From Acidobacteriota bacterium (GTDB lineage: Bacteria; Acidobacteriota; Terriglobia; Terriglobales; Acidobacteriaceae), in assembly GCA_021778845.1 (NCBI GenBank), contig JAJYBU010000021.1, positions 1 through 64,000 of the forward strand: a stretch of DNA of 64,000 nt, read 5' to 3'. Position 1 is the first letter of the stretch. Each line of letters begins with the position of its first letter. This document shows, in pieces, positions 1-9,634 of this stretch. A program made the translations under genes and the position numbers. Below the pieces are notes generated by a model, which searched no databases, was not told the DNA's origin, and saw only the letters and a program-made list of their open reading frames with translations.

Positions 1-9
1 AACTCATCT

Positions 10-800
10 ATGGCGAGACAACCTCGTGGTTGGAAGCGCGAACTCCAGCGGTCGCATGACTGCATCGCAGACCTTTTTGTTCGTTCCGAGGCACGGGAGC
101 GCAGTTATACCTATTTGCAAGGGTTACTGAGCCATTGTGAGCGTAAGAACGGCTGGCAGTTGGCTGAGTGGATGGGTGAAGTCGCGCCCTGCCGAGTTCA
201 GCATCTGCTGGACAGAGCCTGTTGGAATGCAGATCAGGCTCGTGATCGGCTGCGCGAGTATGTCCTTGAACGGTTGAGCGCCCCCGATGCAGTTTTGATC
301 GTCGATGAAACTGGCTTCTTGAAAAAAGGCGCTCACTCCGTCGGCGTTACACGCCAGTACACCGGTACTGCCGGACGCATTGAAAATAGCCAGATTGGCG
401 TGTTTCTTTGCTATGCCAGCAGTCGGGGTACGGCATTGGTAGATCGCGAGTTGTATCTTCCCGAGGAGTGGGCCGCAGATCGCGAGCGTTGCAGAGCAAC
501 TGCGGTTCCGGACGCTACGAAATTCGCTACCAAACCGGAACTGGCGCGGAAGATGATGCACGTGCACTTGTGGCAGGAGCGGCGTGCACCTGGGTCGCCG
601 GCGACGAGGTGTATGGCAACAACAGCAGGTTGCGCGCGTGGCTTGAAGAAAAACAGCTTGGGTATGTGATGGCTGTTGCCTGCGATCAGCGGATGCGCTG
701 GCCAGATCAGCAATTGCGCCGGGTGGATGAAATCTCGCGCAATCTTCCCGCTCTTGCCTGGCAACGGCTTTCGGCAGGCGAAGGCAGCAAGGGCGAACGG
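10..800 (+). pseudogene. IS701-family transposase, frameshifted and truncated
   Basis: Remnant of a DDE transposase of the IS701 family (also annotated as SRSO17). The first frame runs from the ATG at 10 and carries the family hallmarks ERKNGWQLAEW, VDETGFLKKG (first catalytic Asp) and IENSQIGVFLCYAS. At about 553-558 the reading continues in the next frame, where ARALVAGAACTWVAGDEVYG (second Asp) and LPALAWQRLSAGEGSKGERL follow. One missing base explains the switch. Homology stops near 800, so the third acidic residue and roughly the last third of a normal protein of about 400 aa are gone. It should be inactive. The upstream end of the element lies outside the window, and I saw no terminal inverted repeat on the right side. 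Confidence 0.85.
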
Positions 801-810
801 CTCAGGAGAA

Positions 811-832
811 CGGCTTCGCTAGAAGCGAACCG
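811..832 (-). terminator. Hairpin at the end of the DUF3683 gene
   Basis: Positions 811-820 and 824-832 pair over nine base pairs with one bulged C (814) and a 3-nt loop, overlapping the TAG stop at 819-821. There is no clear T-run, so terminator function is a guess from position. It lies just beyond the IS701 break point. Confidence 0.4.
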
Positions 833-3800
833 CCGTTGCCCGGTGGGCCATCGTCTCAAACTGCTGCTGCCATGCTCTCCCCGAATACTTATCTGCCAGA
901 GCCACCACGATGTGTTGCGGCATGATGCCCAGGTCGCGGCTCCGGCCCAGCCCCTGCATGCACGAGGGGCAGTTGGTGAGCACCGTTTTGCGGTTGTCAG
1001 TAATGGCCTTCTTCAACTCGTCACGCTTGCGCTGTAGCATCTGGCTGGTGATGTCGGGGCGCGAAAGCGAAAGCGTTCCGGCCTCGGAGCAGCAGTGCGG
1101 TACAGCAGTTACCGAGTCAAAGCCGCCTATCTGCTGGAGCACGCTGCCAGCCTTGGCTTCAAGCGAATCGTGGCAAGGCGCGTGGTAGAGGTAGTCTCCA
1201 GAGCCATCGAGCTTCAGGCCAGTCTCGGCAAGATAGGCAGTGACATCGACGATGCGGTTGAAGAGCGTTTCAGTATTCATCGCGCCCAGACCTTCCTTGC
1301 AGGTTCCACAACTGATCACGCAGGCATCGAAGTCGAGGTGCGCGAACATCTCGCTGATCTGCGCAAAGAGAATGGAGTCACGCAGTACGTTGCGTGAGAG
1401 CTGCGCGGTCATGGCATTGGCGTGGGCGGGAAAGCCGCAGCACAGGAAGGGTGGAGGCAGCACAACGCGCACGCCCATCTCGAGCAGCATATAAATGGCA
1501 GCCATGGAAACATCACTGAACAAGCGCTCGCTGCCACAGCCCGGGAAGTAGAAGACGGTTTTGGTTTCGCCACCCTTCGCAGGCCTTGCAGGCTCAAATA
1601 GGAGCGCCTGGTCTGGCTCGCACTTTGGCAGAATATCGCGCAGCGTCCGCGAAGGCACGGGTGCAACCGAGGATTTGAGCATCTGCAGCGGATAGAAGTT
1701 CGACGCCATATTGAGCGACTGCAACGGAGCAGCCAGCTTGCTGCCGATGCGCTGCGCGGCGCCGCCCATTTGCAGAACCGATGCGCGGAAGACCTTGTTG
1801 AAGGTAGGGGCCTGGCTGTCGAGATAGTGCAAGGTCAGCTTCGTGGCCTTGGATGTGTGCTTGAAACCGCTGCTGGCAAGAATTTCACGCTCCAACACCG
1901 ATACGGCGCCGGTGTCGATGTCGACCGGGCAGGGCGCAAGGCACTTGTGGCAGAGGGTGCAGTGATCGGCCAACTCCTCAAGCCAGGTCAGCAGCTCAAA
2001 GTTTGCCGAGAGCTTGCGTTGCGCGTCATAGAGCAGCGCTTCGATCAGCGAGCCAATGGCCAGATTCTTGTTGCGCGGATGATAGAACATGCCGCTGCCT
2101 GGATAGTTGACGCAGCAGTTCGGCTTGCACTTGCCGCAACGCACGCAATGAGCAATCATTCTCGAGAGTTCTTCGAGCTTGCCATGCTGCAGGATGCTGG
2201 CTTCGAGTTCGAGCATGTTGAATGATGGCGTGAAGACGTGGCCGAGCGCCTGATAATCCTGCAGTTTGCCAGGATTCATCAGGCCGCAGGGATCGACTTC
2301 TGCGCGATAGGCTTCAAGATCGGCCACCCGCACGGGATCAAGATACTTGAGCTTGGTGATGCCGATGCCGTGTTCGCCGGAGACCACGCCGCCCAGCGCG
2401 ACGACCTTGGCCATCACATCGTCAATGCGCATGTCAGTACGCTTGAGCATGGGACGATCGTTTGAAAGCACGGGGACATTCACATGCACGTTGCCGTCGC
2501 CTGCGTGCATGTGCGTAGCCAGAATGATGCGGCGATCGCGCACTTCGTGATAGGCCTTTTCGATGGCCTCGAGAATAGACGAATAGCCGCGCATCAGGCT
2601 CTCGAGATTGTGTCTGAAGACCTTGAGTTGTGCGAGCGAACGCAGAGACGTTCCGTCTTCGACTTCGACTCCCTGGCGAAACTGCACGAAGAGTTCCTCG
2701 CGGGTCGCAGTCTGCGCTGCAAACTGCTCAGGGTCTTCCTTGGCCAGGAGGGATGCAAGGATCTCTTCTGCGCGGGAGGCAAACTGCAGTTGCGAGTAGC
2801 GCTCTTCCGCGGTATTCACCTCATCGACAAAGTCGGCGAACTCGGCCAGCGCCTCAAGGGGAAGAACGATGTCTTCGTTCATCTTGAAGGCATTCGTGCG
2901 GCGTGCAATCGCGCCCAGCTTCTTGCGGTCCTGCCAGAATCGCGTGGCCTCGTCCTGGTCACGAGCGACAAACATCACCGTGTTGGAGTGCGCGGCGAGC
3001 AACGTGCGAATGCGCTCAACGCCGCGCTGGGTCTGCTCCAGATCGTCGCCAGCCACATCGATGAGGAGCACGGCGCGCGGCGTCTGTGCGCGGGCGGCTT
3101 TCACTTTGTAGTTGATGGCGCGAATGTATTCGTCGTCGAAGTGCTCGAGAGCGAGCAGCGTCTCGTGATGATTTGCAGCAAAAGGGAACGCCCTGGAGAG
3201 CTCGACGATGACGCGGCTGGCTTCGTCGAAGTCTGCTCCGAAAAACTCAAGACAGATCGTCTGCTTGGCCTTGTAGGCGGGATAAAGAATGAAGCGGGCC
3301 GAGGTGATGACGCCATCGGTGCCTTCCTTCTGTAGGCCAGGAACACCGCCCAGGGCCTTGTTAGTGATGTCTTTCCAGAGGCCTTTTTTGCGGATCTCGG
3401 TGCCACGCAGACAAATGGACTTCAGCACCTCACCTTGCTCATCGCGAATCTCGAAGACGACCGAGTCGTCAGGTTGGATCTTGCGCAACTGATGATTGGC
3501 GCGGGCCACGGTCCAACTCTTGCCGCCGGGCATGGCGATCGTCCATTCAAGCAGATTGTCGATGCACGTGCCCCAGCGGACAGCCATCTTGCCGCCGGCG
3601 TTTTCTGCAATGTTGCCACCGATGGTGCTGGCCCACGCGCTGGTGGGATCGGTGGCGAAGACAAGACCATGCGCGCTGGCGTGTTCCATGGCCACTTCCG
3701 TCACAACGCCGGCTTCAACGTCCATCACATGCGTCGTCGCCCTTTCGCCATTCTCCAGTGTGAGCTCACGCTCGGAGATCGAGCGGATGTGATTCATACG

Positions 3801-4475
3801 CTCGGTGTTGATCATGATGCAACCGGAGCGCAGCGGCACGGCACCGCCCGTCAGCCCGGTTCCTGCGCCGCGCGGAATTGCCTTGAGGCCCAGCCTGGCG
3901 ATGGCAGCCAGCAAAGGCGCCACCTGCGTCTCTGTCTCCGGCGTAATGACGGCCAGTGGCAGATACAGACGCCAGTCAGTCGCGTCGGTTGCATGCGAGA
4001 CAAGCGAGAATGGGTCGAAGAGCACGTTGGCTGCGCCAACGATGGGAGCCAGTTCGCGCTTGATGCGGGCACGCAGGTCCGGCGTGCCGCTCACATCCTG
4101 GCGGAACTGGTCGATCAGCGTGCGGCAGCGGGCAAGCGTATCCAGCACGCGAACGTCACCTTCAGCGGCGGCTGTGATCGCATCCACATCTTTGCCGATC
4201 TGCTTGAATAAGCCCTGGCTGCGCGACGCGGAGTCAAGCAGTTCCTGGAACAGGTACGGGTTACGGCGATGAATCAGCAGGTCCCCGAAGATGCGCATCA
4301 GACGCCGCGCACTGCGGCCGGTAACGCGCGCACTGCGCAGCCCGTCGAGAACTCCGACTGTCTCGGGACCAAGTAAAAAAGAAATGGCCTGCGCATCGTC
4401 TGCCGAGGTGTAGTTGAAGGGAATCTCGCGCGTGCTGATCTGTCTGGTTCCGGTCGCTTCGCTCATAGGTTCCAT
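819..4475 (-). CDS. DUF3683-type FAD/FMN-binding and Fe-S oxidoreductase, fused
   Basis: Large fusion oxidoreductase of 1218 aa. The N-terminus has the DUF3683 signature (REIPFNYTSADD). A GlcD/LDH-type FAD-binding domain follows, with IPRGAGTGLTGGAVP and a C-terminal oxidase half containing HMHAGDGNVHVNVPV and VSGEHGIGITK. Two ferredoxin-type clusters come next (CVRCGKCKPNCC and CTLCHKCLAPCP), then two CCG cysteine-rich modules (PGCGSERLF, LCCGFPAHAN, HAPCHDSLEAKAG, CCSEAGTLSLSRPD). This layout suggests oxidation of a 2-hydroxy acid with electrons passed through Fe-S clusters to a quinone or partner protein; the substrate is unknown. It lies downstream of fdsD on the same strand after 235 bp. 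A second in-frame ATG at 4466 is an alternative start. Confidence 0.88.
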   Translation of the reverse strand: MEPMSEATGTRQISTREIPFNYTSADDAQAISFLLGPETVGVLDGLRSARVTGRSARRLMRIFGDLLIHRRNPYLFQELLDSASRSQGLFKQIGKDVDAITAAAEGDVRVLDTLARCRTLIDQFRQDVSGTPDLRARIKRELAPIVGAANVLFDPFSLVSHATDATDWRLYLPLAVITPETETQVAPLLAAIARLGLKAIPRGAGTGLTGGAVPLRSGCIMINTERMNHIRSISERELTLENGERATTHVMDVEAGVVTEVAMEHASAHGLVFATDPTSAWASTIGGNIAENAGGKMAVRWGTCIDNLLEWTIAMPGGKSWTVARANHQLRKIQPDDSVVFEIRDEQGEVLKSICLRGTEIRKKGLWKDITNKALGGVPGLQKEGTDGVITSARFILYPAYKAKQTICLEFFGADFDEASRVIVELSRAFPFAANHHETLLALEHFDDEYIRAINYKVKAARAQTPRAVLLIDVAGDDLEQTQRGVERIRTLLAAHSNTVMFVARDQDEATRFWQDRKKLGAIARRTNAFKMNEDIVLPLEALAEFADFVDEVNTAEERYSQLQFASRAEEILASLLAKEDPEQFAAQTATREELFVQFRQGVEVEDGTSLRSLAQLKVFRHNLESLMRGYSSILEAIEKAYHEVRDRRIILATHMHAGDGNVHVNVPVLSNDRPMLKRTDMRIDDVMAKVVALGGVVSGEHGIGITKLKYLDPVRVADLEAYRAEVDPCGLMNPGKLQDYQALGHVFTPSFNMLELEASILQHGKLEELSRMIAHCVRCGKCKPNCCVNYPGSGMFYHPRNKNLAIGSLIEALLYDAQRKLSANFELLTWLEELADHCTLCHKCLAPCPVDIDTGAVSVLEREILASSGFKHTSKATKLTLHYLDSQAPTFNKVFRASVLQMGGAAQRIGSKLAAPLQSLNMASNFYPLQMLKSSVAPVPSRTLRDILPKCEPDQALLFEPARPAKGGETKTVFYFPGCGSERLFSDVSMAAIYMLLEMGVRVVLPPPFLCCGFPAHANAMTAQLSRNVLRDSILFAQISEMFAHLDFDACVISCGTCKEGLGAMNTETLFNRIVDVTAYLAETGLKLDGSGDYLYHAPCHDSLEAKAGSVLQQIGGFDSVTAVPHCCSEAGTLSLSRPDITSQMLQRKRDELKKAITDNRKTVLTNCPSCMQGLGRSRDLGIMPQHIVVALADKYSGRAWQQQFETMAHRATAVRF

Positions 4476-4710
4476 CGCTCGTTGCCTGTATTGTAAGGGG
4501 CGAACCCTGAGCAGCGATGTGATTGGCTCCCCGCACCATCGAGAAAGATTCGATGGTGCTCGAGACTATGCGACTAGACTCCAGTTATCCGTTTTATTTC
4601 TTCAGTTACGCGACGCAATTGCTGCGATCGAGGATCCACCTCTCGCCACCAGCTTCTTCCTCAAACCGGAAGATAACGCTCCCGAATCCAGTGATCTGGA
4701 GCCGTAGCCG

Positions 4711-4965
4711 CTACGAGCGAGCCTCATGTGCCGTCAGTGCAGGGTACAGCTTCGAACGATACTGCGTGAGCGCGACACGAACGATCTCGCTGAGGCCCTT
4801 TGCGTGACCCGCTTCAAGGTCATCGAGGATCTCACGACGCATGTCTGGCACCCAGAACTTTCGAATATGATCGGCAATATCTGCTATCGCCCGATCGCGA
4901 TCCGGCATCGCTTCGAAGAAGTCGCCGATACTGTTAGCCATGCGAATTAGAACGTCCTTGTCCAT
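4711..4965 (-). CDS. fdsD: NAD-dependent formate dehydrogenase delta subunit FdsD
   Basis: 84-aa protein with the FdsD pattern: an N-terminal MDKDVLIRMANSIGDFF and the central block DRAIADIADHIRKFW followed by VPDMRREI. In Rhodobacter and Cupriavidus this small subunit belongs to the soluble Fds complex and supports assembly or activity of the molybdenum alpha subunit. It is the last gene of the fdsGBA-D order here, 131 bp beyond fdsA. GAGAGGA lies just upstream of the ATG at 4965. The FdsC/FdhD gene that usually separates fdsA and fdsD is absent. Confidence 0.85.
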   Translation of the reverse strand: MDKDVLIRMANSIGDFFEAMPDRDRAIADIADHIRKFWVPDMRREILDDLEAGHAKGLSEIVRVALTQYRSKLYPALTAHEARS

Positions 4966-5096
4966 GTTGTCCTCTCTTCCACGGTTATCTACAGGCTATC
5001 GTCGAGTGGCACCGTCATCAAAGCTACTGGGACAACCTTGTTGAACTGGCGCTGACACGTTCCATGCGCGCCCTCCACTGCTCCGTATGGCCGGGA

Positions 5097-8012
5097 TTAT
5101 TTTGCGGTCACCCCGGCGGCGAGCCCTTGCTCGAGTAACGCCTCCTGAACCTGGCTAAAGTGCAAGTGTTCGCTTTGCCAGGCCGAAGGCTCGCTGACCG
5201 GCGTTACCTGCACGGCGGTGACCTTGTACTCGGGACAATTCGTAGCCCAGTCAGAGCTGTCCGTAGTGACCACGTTGGCGCCGGACTCTGGAAAATGGAA
5301 CGTCGTGTAGACAACGCCCGGCTGCATACGGTCGGTGACCACGGCCCGCATGACCGTCCGGCCGGCGCGGCTCTGAATGCCGACCCAGTTGCCATCCTGA
5401 ATGCCGCGATCCTCCGCATCCACCGGATGAATCTCGAGGGTATCCTCATCGCACCACGCAAGGTTCTGGGTGCGCCGCGTCTGCGCTCCAACGTTGTATT
5501 GCGAGAGTATGCGGCCCGTAGTGAGAATCAGCGGATACTTGCGTGTCACCTTTTCGTCGCTCGGCACATATTTTGTTATCAGGAATCGACCCTTGCCACG
5601 GGTGAAACCTTTAACGTGCATCGTGCTCATGCCGGCTTCGGGAGTGTTTTCATTGCACGGCCACTGCACGCTGCCCAGACGGTCGATCTTCTCAAAGGAG
5701 ACATTGTGGAAGGTCGGAACGAGAGCCGCAATCTCCGTCATGATCTCGCTCGGATGCGCATAGTGCATCGGCAGATCCAGCGCGTTGGCCAGCTTGACGG
5801 TTATCTCCCAGTCGGCAAACCCCGCCAGCGGCGGCATCACCCGCCTGACGCGGGAGATGCGCCGCTCGGCGTTGGTGAAGGTGCCGTCCTTCTCGAGAAA
5901 CGTGGATCCGGGCAGAAAGACATGCGCATACTTCGCCGTCTCGTTGAGAAAGATATCCTGCACGACGATGCACTCCATCGCTATCAGTGCGGCGGCAACG
6001 TGCTGTGTATCCGGATCGGACTGAACGATGTCCTCGCCATTGCAATAGAGGCCCTTGAAGCTTCCCGCCACCGCAGCGTCAAACATGTTGGATAGACGCA
6101 GCCCGGGCTCCGGATCAAGCGTCACGCCCCAGGCCGCTTCAAACTGGCCGCGCACCGTGCTATCGGAGACGTGGCGATAGCCGGGAAACTCGTGCGGGAA
6201 AGAGCCCATGTCGCAGGAGCCCTGCACGTTGTTCTGTCCGCGCAGCGGATTAACGCCCACGCCTTCGCGACCGATATTCCCGGTCAACATGGCAAGGTTG
6301 GCGATACCCATGACGGCCGTCGAGCCCTGCGCATGTTCGGTCACACCCAAGCCGTAGTAAATGGCTCCGTTCGGGCGATGTTGCGCGACGTCGGCTGCCG
6401 TGCCATCGCTCTTGCCCGTGGCATACAGCCTTGCGGCAGCGCGAATCGTTGCGGCTGGAACGCCGCACACATCGGCCATCGCTTCAGGAGAGTTCTCTGG
6501 CCGGGAGACAAACTGGACCCACTCCGAAAAGCTTTGCGCGTCGCAGCGCTCGTCGATGAAGGCCTGATTCTGCAGCCCCTCGGCGACGATGACGTGAGCC
6601 AGCGCAGTCAGCAGGGCAACGTTGGTTCCCGGCAACAACTTCAGGTGCTGCTCCGCGTGAATGTGCGGAGACTTCACCAACGCAATCGTGCGCGGATCGG
6701 CCACGATCAGCTTTCCTCCCTTACGCAGACGCTTCTTCAGACGCGAGGCAAAGACGGGATGCGCATCAGTCGGGTTGGCGCCGATCACCAGCACCACATC
6801 GGCCTTCTCGACAGACTTGAACGTCTGCGTGCCAGCCGACGTGCCATAGGTCTGCCCCAACCCATAGCCTGTGGGCGAGTGACAGACCCGCGCACAGGTA
6901 TCCGTATTGTTGTTGCCGAACGCAGCGCGCACCAACTTCTGCACAAGATAGGTTTCCTCATTGGTGCAGCGCGATGAGGTAATGCCACCAATCGACGTAC
7001 GCCCATACTTTTTCTGGATGCGTCGAAACTCGCTTGCGGCGTAGGCAATGGCTTCATCCCAGCCGACCTCCCGCCAGGGGTCGGTGATCTTTGCGCGAAC
7101 CATCGGCTGCTTGATGCGGTCCTTGTGCGTGGTGTATCCCCAGGCGAACCTGCCCTTCACGCAGGAGTGGCCCTCGTTGGCTTTGCCATCCTTCCACGGC
7201 ACCATGCGCACGACCTGGTTGCCCTTCATCTCTGCCTTGAAACCACAGCCCACGCCGCAATAGGCGCAGGTCGTCATCACGCTGTGCTCCGGCTGACCAA
7301 GCTCAATCAGCGACTTTTCCTGCAGCGTCGCCGTTGGGCAGGCCTGAACACAGGCACCGCAACTGACGCACTCGGAATCAAGGAAGAGCTCGCCCATTCC
7401 AGCCGACACGCGGGACGCAAACCCGCGGCCGCTGATGGTAAGAGCGAACGTTCCCTGCGTCTCCTCGCAGGCGCGCACACAGCGGCTGCATACGATGCAC
7501 TTGCTCGGGTCATAGGTGAAGTACGGATTGGATTCATCCTTCACGCTGTTCAGATGATGCGCTCCGCCAAACTGGCTGCCGACACCATAACGCACGGCAC
7601 GCAGTCCGGTGACACCCGCCATGGTCTGCAGTTCACAGTTGCCATTGGCCGCACACGTGAGGCAGTCCAGCGGGTGATCCGAGATGTAGAGTTCCATCAC
7701 ACCCTTGCGCAGTTCCTGCAGCTTCGGTGTCTGGGTACGCACTTTCATGCCAGCTGCCGCGGGCGTCGTACAGGACGACGGATAGCCCTTGCGCCCCTCG
7801 ATCTCCACCAGGCACAGGCGACATGAACCAAAGGGTTCAAGGCTGTCCGTCGCGCACAGCCTGGGGATTTGAATGCCAGCGTCAATGGCCGCCCGCATCA
7901 ACGATGTCCCCTCGGGGACGCTCACCTCGATGCCGTCGATCTCCAGCGTTACTTCCTGTTCGGATTCGCGCAGCGGCGTGCCGTAGTCGGTTTGTTTGAT
8001 TGGGTCGAGAAT
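5097..8012 (-). CDS. fdsA: NAD-dependent formate dehydrogenase alpha subunit FdsA (bis-MGD molybdoenzyme)
   Basis: Catalytic subunit that oxidises formate to CO2, about 971 aa from the proposed start and so normal for FdsA. Domains in order: a [2Fe-2S] ferredoxin fold (CATDSLEPFGSCRLC), a His/Cys [4Fe-4S] site (HPLDCLTCAANGNC), two [4Fe-4S] clusters (CIVCSRCVRAC, CVSCGACVQAC), a further cluster at the start of the molybdopterin domain (CAYCGVGC), and the active-site segment RVCHSPTG whose Cys is the Mo ligand and whose His is catalytic. The C-terminal dinucleotide-binding domain follows. No ATG, GTG, TTG or CTG exists in frame between the fdsB stop and the ferredoxin fold. The best start is ATT at 8012, five bases after an AAAGGAGG sequence. 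Confidence 0.9.
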   Translation of the reverse strand: MLDPIKQTDYGTPLRESEQEVTLEIDGIEVSVPEGTSLMRAAIDAGIQIPRLCATDSLEPFGSCRLCLVEIEGRKGYPSSCTTPAAAGMKVRTQTPKLQELRKGVMELYISDHPLDCLTCAANGNCELQTMAGVTGLRAVRYGVGSQFGGAHHLNSVKDESNPYFTYDPSKCIVCSRCVRACEETQGTFALTISGRGFASRVSAGMGELFLDSECVSCGACVQACPTATLQEKSLIELGQPEHSVMTTCAYCGVGCGFKAEMKGNQVVRMVPWKDGKANEGHSCVKGRFAWGYTTHKDRIKQPMVRAKITDPWREVGWDEAIAYAASEFRRIQKKYGRTSIGGITSSRCTNEETYLVQKLVRAAFGNNNTDTCARVCHSPTGYGLGQTYGTSAGTQTFKSVEKADVVLVIGANPTDAHPVFASRLKKRLRKGGKLIVADPRTIALVKSPHIHAEQHLKLLPGTNVALLTALAHVIVAEGLQNQAFIDERCDAQSFSEWVQFVSRPENSPEAMADVCGVPAATIRAAARLYATGKSDGTAADVAQHRPNGAIYYGLGVTEHAQGSTAVMGIANLAMLTGNIGREGVGVNPLRGQNNVQGSCDMGSFPHEFPGYRHVSDSTVRGQFEAAWGVTLDPEPGLRLSNMFDAAVAGSFKGLYCNGEDIVQSDPDTQHVAAALIAMECIVVQDIFLNETAKYAHVFLPGSTFLEKDGTFTNAERRISRVRRVMPPLAGFADWEITVKLANALDLPMHYAHPSEIMTEIAALVPTFHNVSFEKIDRLGSVQWPCNENTPEAGMSTMHVKGFTRGKGRFLITKYVPSDEKVTRKYPLILTTGRILSQYNVGAQTRRTQNLAWCDEDTLEIHPVDAEDRGIQDGNWVGIQSRAGRTVMRAVVTDRMQPGVVYTTFHFPESGANVVTTDSSDWATNCPEYKVTAVQVTPVSEPSAWQSEHLHFSQVQEALLEQGLAAGVTAK

Positions 8013-8016
8013 GGTG

Positions 8017-8025
8017 TCCTCCTTT
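8017..8025 (-). promoter_or_regulatory. Shine-Dalgarno site that sets the fdsA start at ATT
   Basis: On the minus strand AAAGGAGGA ends five bases before ATT (8012-8010). The in-frame codons upstream, back to the fdsB stop, include no ATG, GTG, TTG or CTG. The only nearby ATG (about 8034) is out of frame. An ATT start is rare but known for infC. Confidence 0.65.
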
Positions 8026-8056
8026 GTCGAAGCCCATGCGCTCGCTGAGTGCCGTT

Positions 8057-9634
8057 CTATGAAGCAGCGCGTGGATGCGCAGGTTCGACGATACGAAAGT
8101 CTGCTGGGTACTGATTCAGCGCTGAAAGCACGGGGAATGGAATCATCGCTCCCAAGGCGCATAACGATCCGTTGAGCATGGTGTCGCAGAGGCTGCGCAG
8201 CAACTCGACCTGTTCCGACTGGCTCGCCACCGCAGTGCCGCCCGCCGTGATGCGGTCGATCACCTCCACGCCGCGGGTCGAGCCAATGCGGCAGGGCGTG
8301 CACTTGCCGCAGGATTCAATCGCGCAATACTCCATCGCGTAACGAGCCAGCTTCGACAGGTTCGCAGTGTCATCGTGAACCACAATCCCACCGTGTCCGA
8401 TCGCCGCACCCATCGCAGCATACGCCTCGTAGTCCAGAGGAACGTCCCACTGCGATTCGGGAACGTACGCTCCCAGCGGGCCGCCCACCTGCACTGCTTT
8501 TACCGGCCTGCCTGAGCGCGTGCCGCCACCATACTCATAGATCAGTTGGCGCAGCGTAACACCGAAGGCCTTTTCGATCAGGCCTCCATACTTGATATTG
8601 CCCGCGAGTTGAAGCGGCAGGGTGCCGCGCGATCGCCCCACTCCATAGTCGCGATAAAACTCCGCGCCACGCGACAGAATGATAGGCACGCTGGCGAAGG
8701 TGATGACGTTGTTGATCACCGTCGGCTTGCCGAACAAGCCCTGCAACGCCGGCAGCGGCGGCTTGGATCGCACGATTCCGCGCTTGCCCTCGATGCTTTC
8801 CAGCATCGCAGTCTCCTCGCCACACACGTAGGCGCCGGCCGCCTTGCGCACCGAGAGCCTGAAGGATTTTCCCGAGCCCGCAACATCGTCACCCAGAAAG
8901 CCCGCGGCCTCTGCCCGCGCGATCGCCTCGTTCATGCTGGCGATCGCGTGCGGATACTCCGAGCGGATATAGATGTAGCCCTCTGTTGCCTCCGCCGCCA
9001 GCGCCGTGATCGCCATGCCCTCGATGAGCATGAACGGATCACCCTCCATCGTCATGCGGTCGGAGAAGGTGCCGGAGTCGCCCTCATCCGCATTGCACAC
9101 CACATACTTTTGTGGCCCCTCGGCAAGACGCACGGTCTTCCACTTGATGCCGGTAGGAAAGGCTGCGCCACCGCGCCCGCGCAGCCCCGAATTCGTTACC
9201 TCTTCGATGATGGCGGTGGAGTCCAGCGTGGCCGCGCGCCGCAGCCCGGAGAAGCCATCCAGAGCTTCATAGTCGGTGATGGACAACGGATCGTTCACCC
9301 CCACGCGCGCAAACGTCAGGCGCTCCTGCGTGGCGAGATAGGGGATCGCCTCAACGGCGCCCTGACACAGAGCATGGGGCGCGCCCTCCAGCAGACCCGC
9401 ATCCAGCAAACCCGGCACGTCATCGACCGTCACTGGGCCGTAGGCGACGCGGCCGCCGGTCGTTGCCACTTCGACGAGAGGCTCCAGCCATAACAAGCCT
9501 CTCGACCCGTTGCGTACGATCCTGATCGGCAATCCGCGATCCCCACACTGCACCTGAAGCGCTGCCGCAACCTCATTGGCGCCCACCGCTAGAGCTGCGG
9601 AATCCTTCGGCACGTAAACCGTAACTTCTTTCAT
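8057..9634 (-). CDS. fdsB: NAD-dependent formate dehydrogenase beta subunit FdsB (NuoF-like)
   Basis: 525-aa flavoprotein that passes electrons from the alpha subunit to NAD+. The N-terminal 120 or so residues are a thioredoxin-like extension typical of FdsB. The NuoF core follows, with GLRGRGGAAFPTGIKWK for FMN binding, CNADEGDSGTFSDRM for NAD(H) binding, and the [4Fe-4S] ligands ESCGKCTPCRIG with a distal Cys in LCALGAMIPFP. The ATG overlaps the fdsG stop as ATGA, so the two are translationally coupled. Homology to complex I NuoF is expected, but linkage to fdsG, fdsA and fdsD supports the Fds assignment. Confidence 0.92.
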   Translation of the reverse strand: MKEVTVYVPKDSAALAVGANEVAAALQVQCGDRGLPIRIVRNGSRGLLWLEPLVEVATTGGRVAYGPVTVDDVPGLLDAGLLEGAPHALCQGAVEAIPYLATQERLTFARVGVNDPLSITDYEALDGFSGLRRAATLDSTAIIEEVTNSGLRGRGGAAFPTGIKWKTVRLAEGPQKYVVCNADEGDSGTFSDRMTMEGDPFMLIEGMAITALAAEATEGYIYIRSEYPHAIASMNEAIARAEAAGFLGDDVAGSGKSFRLSVRKAAGAYVCGEETAMLESIEGKRGIVRSKPPLPALQGLFGKPTVINNVITFASVPIILSRGAEFYRDYGVGRSRGTLPLQLAGNIKYGGLIEKAFGVTLRQLIYEYGGGTRSGRPVKAVQVGGPLGAYVPESQWDVPLDYEAYAAMGAAIGHGGIVVHDDTANLSKLARYAMEYCAIESCGKCTPCRIGSTRGVEVIDRITAGGTAVASQSEQVELLRSLCDTMLNGSLCALGAMIPFPVLSALNQYPADFRIVEPAHPRAAS

